Origin: an uncultured Clostridia bacterium
Lineage (GTDB): Bacteria > Bacillota > Clostridia > Christensenellales > Borkfalkiaceae
Direction: 5' to 3'
Length of the DNA stretch: 22,573 nucleotides
Assembly: GCA_947090365.1 (NCBI GenBank)
Contig: CAMUNT010000017.1
Coordinates: 1-22,573 of the forward strand
The position numbers and the translations under genes are program-made. Below are positions 16,827 through 22,573 of this stretch, piece after piece (positions within the stretch are counted from its first letter, which is position 1; every line of letters starts with the position of its first letter). A model generated the notes under the pieces. It did no database searches. It saw only the letters and a list, made by a program, of their open reading frames with translations, and had not been told where the DNA came from.

Positions 16827-18224
16827 TTAATCGTGAGGATGACTGTTTGCACGTCCGATTTCAATAGCGCCGTTCAACTTGTCGTGAAGACTTTTTGCAC
16901 ATTCCTGCGGTGTATAAATAAAATCACCGTATGCATCGTGAATTAATAAATCCGCTATTTCCTTATAGAAAATCCCGCGTACAGAGTCCGCCCCACCTTG
17001 CCAATTGGGAAGATTTCTCGTTATATCGATTGCATTAACCGCGTTAGCCGAAAACGGTTCTAAATGCGGTATATCGTTTTTGTATTTCTCCGTTATTTTC
17101 AGACTTGCGGGGATACCGCCGGCGGAACAGTTCATCCATTTTTCGGTAGTATAGAAATACCTTAAAAAATCTTTGGCAATTGCTATTTTTTCACTGTCGC
17201 CGTTATCGAAAATTTCAAACCCGTCGCAAAAGAACGTACATTTATTCCCGGGATAATTGACAAATCCGTATTTATCGCCTATTCCGTTTACAATTACGTC
17301 GCTATACATATAGCTTTCGGGGCCGAAACTGTAAAAAGCCAACTCACCCGTTTTAAACTTACTGCTATTATCAAGCATAGTTTTATCATAAGGAACGGAT
17401 AAATACCAGCCACTGTCAACGCCTCCCTGAATCCAGTTTAAAGCGTCTGTTACGGCGTTATCGTTTATAAGCGAGAAATTATCGTTTTCGTCAAAAATAT
17501 TACCGCCGTATGCGCACAGCAAAGTCATTATATAAGTATCACCCTGATTGTCTTTCGCATACATCATAAACGGCACGTCACCTATCGGCAATCTATGCGC
17601 AAGAGTATTCAAAATTTCAGTCCACTCCTGAACGGACCAATTCGAAATAGCCCAATCGCCGTCGTCAATATACTTATCCAGACCGCACTGTTTAAGCATA
17701 GTTTTATTATAAATAAGAATATTCTGCGAAGCCAAATACGGCATCATATACAATTTTTGGTTATATCTGCCACTGTCCACGTACTTCGAATTCAGACTGC
17801 TTACAGCTTCGCCGGTTAAAACGTCATCCAAAGGTACGGCATTTCCCGTATGAATGTAACTACTCATATTGAAAAAATTATCGTACAAAACGTCTGCGGC
17901 GTTTGACGTTTTAAACGCATCGGTTACAGCCTTTGTTTCCTCGCCCTCTTCGAATTCAACAACCTTTATTTTAATTTTTTCCGAATACCCGGCAACAAAT
18001 TCTTCACCTGCTGATGACAGTAGCGCCGTTATGCTGTCGATTTTCTCAAAATCGGCATTTACCGAATTAACATAAGCGTTTGACTTGTTGACTTTTATTA
18101 TAATTTCTTTAACGGAATTGCTTTGACAACCTGCGAAACAATACGCCACAGAAAGCAGAACGGAAACAGATAAGAAAATTGCAATATTAATTTTTTTAAC
18201 GATTGCGGTAAAAACTTTTTTCAT
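16827..18224 (-). CDS. Extracellular solute-binding lipoprotein, family 1 type
   Basis: A 465-residue secreted lipoprotein with signal peptide and lipobox CFAGC (Cys33). The mature part looks like a carbohydrate-type ABC solute-binding protein (SBP_bac_1/UgpB). It has an N-terminal lobe in which a stretch of aspartate and asparagine leads to DVLYDNFFNMSSY. The hinge-region motif YMMPYLASQNILIYNKTML (about 155-175) matches the family's Leu-Tyr-x-x-Pro pattern, and there is a GGIPA segment near residue 370. It starts 2 bases after the stop of the histidine kinase, with AAGGAG inside the kinase's last codons. No permease or ATPase gene lies nearby, so a sensory role with the kinase is inferred; serving a distant transporter is the alternative. 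Confidence 0.85.
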   Translation of the reverse strand: MKKVFTAIVKKINIAIFLSVSVLLSVAYCFAGCQSNSVKEIIIKVNKSNAYVNSVNADFEKIDSITALLSSAGEEFVAGYSEKIKIKVVEFEEGEETKAVTDAFKTSNAADVLYDNFFNMSSYIHTGNAVPLDDVLTGEAVSSLNSKYVDSGRYNQKLYMMPYLASQNILIYNKTMLKQCGLDKYIDDGDWAISNWSVQEWTEILNTLAHRLPIGDVPFMMYAKDNQGDTYIMTLLCAYGGNIFDENDNFSLINDNAVTDALNWIQGGVDSGWYLSVPYDKTMLDNSSKFKTGELAFYSFGPESYMYSDVIVNGIGDKYGFVNYPGNKCTFFCDGFEIFDNGDSEKIAIAKDFLRYFYTTEKWMNCSAGGIPASLKITEKYKNDIPHLEPFSANAVNAIDITRNLPNWQGGADSVRGIFYKEIADLLIHDAYGDFIYTPQECAKSLHDKLNGAIEIGRANSHPHD

Positions 18225-18226
18225 TG

Positions 18227-20437
18227 CTACGGCTCCTTCTTCTCACTGCCGTCCGAATTTTTACCGTTACCGATATTTTCCATTTTCTGCAACAGTATTT
18301 TAACATCAATAGGTTTGGTTAAAAGATCGTTCATTCCGCTTTCATAAGCCTTAATTTTATCTTCCTGAAAAGTATTAGCCGTACAAGCCAAGATGGGAAC
18401 TCTTCCCGCGTCTTCCCTGTCAAGATTTCTTATTCTGCTTGCCGCTTCACAACCGTCGAATATCGGCATACGCATATCCATAAGTATGACACCGTATTCG
18501 TCTATTTCCGACGATGCGAACATATTAACCGCCTCTTCTCCGTTTGAAGCGCGCTCAACGCTAAAACCTGCATCCTGCAAAATTTCGATTAATATTTCCG
18601 CATTCAGCTCGTTATCTTCCGCAATAAGCACTTTTATATGCCTGAAATCTTCCGCCTTATCTTCCGCTATACGGTCGTCGCCGAACTGCATATAATCGGG
18701 CAAATCGGAAATTTCAGCAGGAATATTTACGGTAAACTTACTGCCTTTGCCCAATTCGCTCTCTACGGTTATATCTCCGCCCATCGCCTTTATAAGCAAA
18801 TAACTGATTGCCATTCCAAGACCTGTGCCCTTAATAGACGAAGAATTACTGTTACGCTCCTGCGAAAACTTATCGAAAATTTTCGACAGAAACTCTTTGC
18901 TCATTCCGCAACCCGTATCTTCGCAGACAAACGACGTAATTACGTGATTTTCATCGACCGGAGTCTGATTTACAGATAACTTAATAAATCCACCCGCAGG
19001 AGTAAATTTGGCCGCATTGCCGACTATATTCATCAGCACCTGCTTAATACGCGTATCGTCGCACAAAATGCAAGGAAAGGCTATATTGTTGTCAACGACA
19101 AACTCTATACCGCGCTCTCTGATATTTTCGCATTGCATTGAGTAAATAGAGTCTATAAGCGTTTCAATAATCACAGGCTCTTTCAGTATATCAACTTTGC
19201 CTGCACGAAGCTTTGAAATATCCAAAATATCGTTAATGAGTTTGAGCAGATATTTCGCCGTATCGTGCGACTTTGACAGCCACTCTTTAACCTGCTTTTT
19301 CTTGTCGGGTTTATCGATTGCTTTTATCGTCAGATAATTCAACCCTATAAGTCCGTTCAAAGGCGTTCGTATTTCGTGGCTCATATTCGACAAAAATTCG
19401 CTTTGCGCCTTTTCATGCGCATACGCCCTCGTTATCTTTCTTTGCATAATCATAACGATTACCATTGCAACGACGCTTACGATTACGAATATACTGAGCG
19501 ACACGACAGCCATCCACACGAACGAAATAGTTTGCTCACCGAGCGCCTCGTCGTTCACCGACAGCACGAAGTACCAGTCAACGTGTTCGGCGCCGTTTAA
19601 AGGACTGCAATAACTGAGTTTGCGGATACCGCTCGTTTCGTAATAGAACCAAAACGTTTCTCCCCGTTTCATTTTATCCTCTACGGCTGATTTGGACAAG
19701 TCGGAACGACCGCTTTCTTCGATTTGCTGAAAAAAGTTAGCCGTATCGAAGTCGGCAACGTCGTTGCCGTCTACAATATAATCGCCTTTAAGATTTACCA
19801 GCGAACTGTATCCGCGGGCATTCCCCTTACTATCGACGTAACTTTCAATAACAAGCCCTTCTTCGATAGTAGAACGCCTGCATATACCGATTATACCTTT
19901 TACTTCCTGATTGTTTTCCCCTATGGAAATACCCGACAAAGATTCTTTGTCGCTCAGCTTGTAGCAGTAAATTATCGCAATGCCGAAATTCATAACAGGC
20001 AACGAGTCATAGCCTATAACCTTGTCGCTTTCTCCGTTGAAAAAATCCTTAAACGGATAAAAGTCCGGTGTGCTTTCGTCAATTCTGTATGCAATATCGG
20101 TATAATAAGAACCGTCGTTCATTAACAGGAATATTTTATCGAACGAAGATTCGTATGCTTCATAACTTAAATACTCGTTAATCTGCCTGACGTTTGTAAG
20201 CTCGTCTGCACGTCGCTTTAATCTTTCGCCTGAGCTTTTTAAATTGTCCCAGTTGGATTCGATAAATCTCGTAATAGAGCTTTGATCGTGAGTTACTATT
20301 TCGCTGATATTGTTTATAGTAGTACTTTCTACTATTTGGTTTGTTACGATAGAATACACGCCCACAACGATACCTATAGTCGCCAAAACGATAAAAACTA
20401 TCACGGCGTATATGTATTTTGCAAACCGCTTCAACAT
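18227..20437 (-). CDS. Hybrid sensor histidine kinase with C-terminal receiver domain
   Basis: A 736-residue membrane sensor. Order: membrane helix 1 (about 9-31); extracytoplasmic dCache-like sensor (about 35-300); membrane helix 2 (about 304-331); HisKA with the phosphorylated His354 in FLSNMSHEIRTP; HATPase with the N box around Asn474, DTGCGM (508-513) and GTGLGM (537-542); receiver domain (about 600-720) with Glu607/Asp608, the phosphorylated Asp654 in LMDMRMP, Thr686 and Lys708. All residues needed for phosphotransfer are present. There is no HPt domain or DNA-binding output, so a separate partner must exist elsewhere. AAAGGAGA precedes the ATG by seven bases. It is co-transcribed with the solute-binding lipoprotein. 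Confidence 0.94.
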   Translation of the reverse strand: MLKRFAKYIYAVIVFIVLATIGIVVGVYSIVTNQIVESTTINNISEIVTHDQSSITRFIESNWDNLKSSGERLKRRADELTNVRQINEYLSYEAYESSFDKIFLLMNDGSYYTDIAYRIDESTPDFYPFKDFFNGESDKVIGYDSLPVMNFGIAIIYCYKLSDKESLSGISIGENNQEVKGIIGICRRSTIEEGLVIESYVDSKGNARGYSSLVNLKGDYIVDGNDVADFDTANFFQQIEESGRSDLSKSAVEDKMKRGETFWFYYETSGIRKLSYCSPLNGAEHVDWYFVLSVNDEALGEQTISFVWMAVVSLSIFVIVSVVAMVIVMIMQRKITRAYAHEKAQSEFLSNMSHEIRTPLNGLIGLNYLTIKAIDKPDKKKQVKEWLSKSHDTAKYLLKLINDILDISKLRAGKVDILKEPVIIETLIDSIYSMQCENIRERGIEFVVDNNIAFPCILCDDTRIKQVLMNIVGNAAKFTPAGGFIKLSVNQTPVDENHVITSFVCEDTGCGMSKEFLSKIFDKFSQERNSNSSSIKGTGLGMAISYLLIKAMGGDITVESELGKGSKFTVNIPAEISDLPDYMQFGDDRIAEDKAEDFRHIKVLIAEDNELNAEILIEILQDAGFSVERASNGEEAVNMFASSEIDEYGVILMDMRMPIFDGCEAASRIRNLDREDAGRVPILACTANTFQEDKIKAYESGMNDLLTKPIDVKILLQKMENIGNGKNSDGSEKKEP

Positions 20438-20469
20438 CGGCGCGTCTCCTTTTGTAACTGATATATTTA

Positions 20470-20515
20470 ATTATACTATAAAAAGGACTGTAAGTCAACC
20501 CAAACGGTTTGTGGG
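20470..20515 (-). promoter_or_regulatory. Sigma-A promoter of the kinase operon with an adjacent inverted repeat
   Basis: TTGACT (20493-20498), a 17-base spacer and TATAAT (20470-20475). Immediately upstream of the -35 box, 20499-20515 reads CCCAAACGGTTTGTGGG: perfect CAAAC/GTTTG arms around one base, extended by CC/GGG with one extra T. It could be an operator, but this rests on symmetry alone. Confidence 0.7.
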
Positions 20516-20537
20516 TGCGGCAAAGTTGATTGTTAAA

Positions 20538-20574
20538 TAAAAAAATTCCGTTTGCCAAAGTTATGCAAACGGGA
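20538..20574 (-). terminator. Rho-independent terminator after yunB
   Basis: On the minus strand CCGTTTGC (20572-20565) pairs with GCAAACGG (20555-20548) around a 9-base loop, followed by a run of T (A7 at 20539-20545 on the plus strand). It begins four bases after the yunB stop and ends the spoVAE-yunB transcript. Confidence 0.85.
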
Positions 20575-20575
20575 T

Positions 20576-21238
20576 TCATTTTTTACCGGGCACTAATGTT
20601 GCGTCCCCTCCGAACGAAGCTTGCAGATACGTATCGGGTATTTTTCCCGTTATTACGCTTTCGCAAATGAGCACTTCTATCGTTGACGCAAGATTGGTAC
20701 TCTTCGACGGAAGAATTATCGAAATATCAGAAACAATTTCAAGATAAAGCGAATGAAGCGTCTGATTAATTCCCGCCTGTATGAATTTCGATACAAAACG
20801 GCATTCCACGTTGCTTATCGGAATAATCTTTATGTTTATTTTCTGACCGAAACCCGCAAGCGCTTCTATTCCCGTAAGCGCGCCCATAGGAACCATTATC
20901 CCCTCCGCGCTCATTTTCGTCAGGTTTTCCTGCGAAAGATACGCGGTATCTCTTGCTATCCGATTAATTTTAAGACTGTCAGTGGTTATCGAAGTTACGT
21001 TTCCTCCGCCGTCGCGCTCTATCGTTATCAAATCGTCGTAACGCACCGCATCGTTAAGAGTATAATAAATCGCGTCGTTTACGGCAACGGTAGTAATCGA
21101 GCGGATAGTAGCTTCGCTTATCGATATAAGCACACGCGTTACGTTACGCTGAAAATATATAAGCGTACCTATTGCCAAAAAACAAATAAGCACCAGTATT
21201 ATTTTAAATCGCGTAAATTTACGGGTTTTCTTCGCCAT
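20576..21238 (-). CDS. yunB: Sporulation protein YunB
   Basis: A 220-residue membrane-anchored protein with a basic N-terminus and one membrane helix (about 12-30). The rest matches the YunB family: a region with DDLITIERDGGGNV, then IMVPMGALTG, INIKIIPIS, the conserved GINQTLHSLYLEI and the ending VITGKIPDTY. In Bacillus yunB is a mother-cell gene needed for efficient sporulation; its biochemical role is unknown. It lies 13 bases after spoVAE and ends in a terminator. No Shine-Dalgarno sequence is visible before the ATG at 21238, so translation may depend on the preceding gene. Confidence 0.9.
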   Translation of the reverse strand: MAKKTRKFTRFKIILVLICFLAIGTLIYFQRNVTRVLISISEATIRSITTVAVNDAIYYTLNDAVRYDDLITIERDGGGNVTSITTDSLKINRIARDTAYLSQENLTKMSAEGIMVPMGALTGIEALAGFGQKINIKIIPISNVECRFVSKFIQAGINQTLHSLYLEIVSDISIILPSKSTNLASTIEVLICESVITGKIPDTYLQASFGGDATLVPGKK

Positions 21239-21251
21239 ACAATATTGTATG

Positions 21252-21635
21252 TCAGTTGCGCTTAGTTCTTGATTTAAAAATTAAAGACATTATAAAGGCA
21301 AACACAACCGCCGCGGTTACGCCTGCGCTTGCCGCCGACATAGCGCCTGTAATTGCATAGAAAAACCCCTTTTCCGCACCCTTCATAGCACCGCTGGCAA
21401 GAAGATATCCGAATCCCGATATGGGAACGGTAGCGCCCGCGCCCGCAAATTCGACAAGCGGTTGATATATGCCTATTGCAGTAAGGACAACGCCCCCGAG
21501 CATAAAATAAACAAGAATTTTACCCGCGGTTAAATCAGTAAAATTAATAATTATCTGTGCAATAAGACATATTCCCCCGCCCACCGCAAAAGCCTTTAAA
21601 TACGTCAAAAATATCGTCAAAATTTCCTGTCCCAT
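21252..21635 (-). CDS. spoVAE: Stage V sporulation protein AE (SpoVAE)
   Basis: SpoVAE is a small membrane protein of the SpoVA complex, which moves dipicolinic acid with calcium into the forespore and out at germination. The 127 residues hold four or so hydrophobic helices, with the family motifs FAVGGGICLIAQ, GVVLTAIGIYQPLVEFAGAG, ATVPISGFG and the terminal AAVVFAFIMSLIF. The frame is open to 21728, but that extension overlaps spoVAD in another frame; the ATG at 21635 has GGAG eight bases upstream and matches the family start. It begins one base after the spoVAD stop. spoVAC, normally further upstream, is not in the window. Confidence 0.93.
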   Translation of the reverse strand: MGQEILTIFLTYLKAFAVGGGICLIAQIIINFTDLTAGKILVYFMLGGVVLTAIGIYQPLVEFAGAGATVPISGFGYLLASGAMKGAEKGFFYAITGAMSAASAGVTAAVVFAFIMSLIFKSRTKRN

Positions 21636-21636
21636 A

Positions 21637-22032
21637 TTACAACTCCAACTCAACTGCGTGGCTAATGCACGGTATACTTTCTCCTTGTCCCGAAGATACC
21701 GTTGATAAAAGCGCGCCAGTTGCCGCAAATAAAATGCGCTTATACAGTCCCGCCCGCATTTTAGTAAGCACGTAAGAGTTAAGCACGACCGCCGAACAGC
21801 CGGCTCCGCTTCCTCCCTGAAATTCCGTTTCCACGACTTTATAAATTATTTCTCCGCAGTCTACGTGAAAATCGGATATATCGTATCCCTTTTCCCACGT
21901 TAAGTCCTTGACTATCCTGCTTCCGAGCGCGCCTAAATCGCCCGTTAAAATCATATCGTAATCGGAAGGCTGAGTTCCCGTATCCTTAAAATGCTGCATT
22001 ATGGTGTCTGCGGCCGCGGGGGCGGTTGTCAA
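21637..22032 (-). pseudogene. spoVAD: 3' fragment of spoVAD, interrupted after its first half
   Basis: SpoVAD is a thiolase-like, dipicolinic-acid-binding protein of about 340 residues. Only its last 130 or so are here, beginning at APAAADTIMQHFKDTG and running through ILTGDLGALG, FQGGSGAGCSAV and LFAATGALLS to the normal end QGESIPCISHAVELEL. The usual preceding residues Met-Gly-Ala-Ala-Met are absent. The frame stays open to a stop at 22111, but what it reads there is AT-rich and unlike SpoVAD. The only start choices are TTG 22032 and CTG 22053, without a ribosome binding site. It is either a broken gene or one half of a gene split by an inserted element. Confidence 0.88.
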
Positions 22033-22078
22033 TTTAACACCATAGGTATTCAGAATTTTTGTGCGGTTTGTATAAAAA

Positions 22079-22294
22079 TTATATGGGAAATCTTTTTTCG
22101 ATATCGAAATTTAAACCGTTTTTGAACGCGTCTTTCCACATCTGCAATATTTCAAGACATTCCACGTACGCAGTACGCTCGCCCAAAATAAATTCATTGT
22201 TGCATAAGTTATTGCGGTTTTTAAAATCCTCCAAGTAACTAACCAGCAAATCAATGAGATAAATGAGCGTTTCAACAGCAGTTTTCTCTTTCAT
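22079..22294 (-). CDS. Small protein of unknown function, probably from a mobile element
   Basis: 71 residues if started at the ATG at 22294, which has an excellent GGAGAGGAG seven bases upstream and overlaps the stop of the preceding gene by one base (TAATG). A longer frame to 22354 would overlap that gene by 60 bases and is not preferred. The protein has an amphipathic helical start (VETLIYLIDLLVSYLEDF) and a conserved-looking second half, ERTAYVECLEILQMW, ending NFDIEKRFPI. I do not recognise a named family. AT-rich composition and coupling to an ArpU-like gene suggest phage or conjugative element origin. Confidence 0.65.
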   Translation of the reverse strand: MKEKTAVETLIYLIDLLVSYLEDFKNRNNLCNNEFILGERTAYVECLEILQMWKDAFKNGLNFDIEKRFPI

Positions 22295-22573
22295 TATGCT
22301 ATCTCCTCTCCTAATACTTCTTCTAAGCTTACTAAATTCAAAGCAATACAACATTTATATACCTTGTCCTTAAAAGCCTGTTTTCTCGGATAGTACGAAT
22401 TTTTTGAATATTTTATCTGGTCCATAATAAAAACATCGTTTTCACCGTCAAGTATATATTTAATCATTAGTTTCATTAACCTATTTTCCTCTTTGTTATA
22501 AATCATTTCAACTATATTATATATACTTTTAACGTCCTCCGTAATTTTTATGACAATTTTCCGTTTGCCGACA
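22294..22573 (-). CDS. ArpU/sigma-70 region 4-like phage-type regulator (partial, runs off the right edge)
   Basis: The frame is open to the window's right edge; an ATG at 22506 exists, but codons upstream of it remain open, so the true start is probably outside. The visible ~92 residues end in a helix-turn-helix-like segment: IMDQIKYSKNSYYPRKQAFKDK..., with the Ser-Lys-x-Ser-Tyr-Tyr pattern and following basic helix plus IALNL that mark ArpU-type late transcription regulators of Gram-positive prophages. The family call is by motif pattern only. It is translationally coupled to the 71-residue gene that follows. Confidence 0.55.
   Translation of the reverse strand, partial: VGKRKIVIKITEDVKSIYNIVEMIYNKEENRLMKLMIKYILDGENDVFIMDQIKYSKNSYYPRKQAFKDKVYKCCIALNLVSLEEVLGEEIA

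Noticed and set aside
21636..21728. N-terminal extension of spoVAE
   Set aside because: It overlaps the end of spoVAD in a different frame, and the protein family starts at the ATG at 21635, which has its own GGAG.
22033..22573. A frameshift hiding the first half of SpoVAD in another frame
   Set aside because: The other minus-strand frames encode two unrelated, well-spaced small genes, and no SpoVAD-like sequence is seen up to the window edge.
1..22573. CRISPR arrays, tRNA genes, rRNA genes, complete insertion sequences
   Set aside because: I saw no regularly spaced direct repeats, no cloverleaf with a GGTTCGA-type arm, and no transposase or terminal inverted repeats.

Overview
The window looks like chromosome from a low- to mid-GC, Gram-positive, endospore-lineage bacterium, most likely a gut-type member of Clostridia. 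The evidence is a phenylalanine T-box in front of pheST, the prs/pth/mfd/parvulin-type lipoprotein order typical of Clostridia, the sporulation genes yunB and spoVAE, strong AGGAGG-type ribosome binding sites, and sigma-A promoters close to TTGACA-17-TATAAT. I cannot name the species.

Layout. Bases 1-140 hold the 3' part of a plus-strand structured RNA (6S RNA is a weak guess) and a hairpin terminator. Minus-strand genes follow. A two-gene ABC exporter (146-2055) is driven by a promoter whose spacer contains ten consecutive G residues. Then come a large lipoprotein with a parvulin-like tail overlapping uppP (2157-5125), mfd and pth (5238-9228), prs with its own promoter (9271-10218), and a compact operon CPBP protease, rlmH, M14 peptidase, tadA (10307-12965). 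Bases 12966-13323 carry divergent promoters and a T-box leader. The plus-strand pheS-pheT pair (13324-16773) ends in a bidirectional terminator. Next, on the minus strand, is a two-gene operon of a hybrid histidine kinase and a solute-binding lipoprotein (16827-20437), then yunB, spoVAE and the 3' end of spoVAD (20576-22032).

The most interesting place is about 22024-22573. spoVAD homology stops abruptly within the gene. The GC content, counted by hand, falls from about 48% (21661-22020) to about 32% (22081-22573). The adjoining DNA carries two small tightly coupled genes, one resembling ArpU-type phage late regulators. This is what the edge of a prophage or a skin-like intervening element inserted in spoVAD would look like. 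A genomic deletion or an assembly join could give the same picture, and the window ends before this can be decided.

How the genes work together. Most of the left and middle part is housekeeping: undecaprenyl phosphate recycling and extracytoplasmic folding, transcription-coupled repair, peptidyl-tRNA rescue, PRPP synthesis, tRNA and rRNA modification, and Phe-tRNA charging under tRNA-sensing control. The kinase/solute-binding pair looks like an environmental sensing unit without a transporter. The sporulation genes imply ancestral, possibly present, endospore formation.
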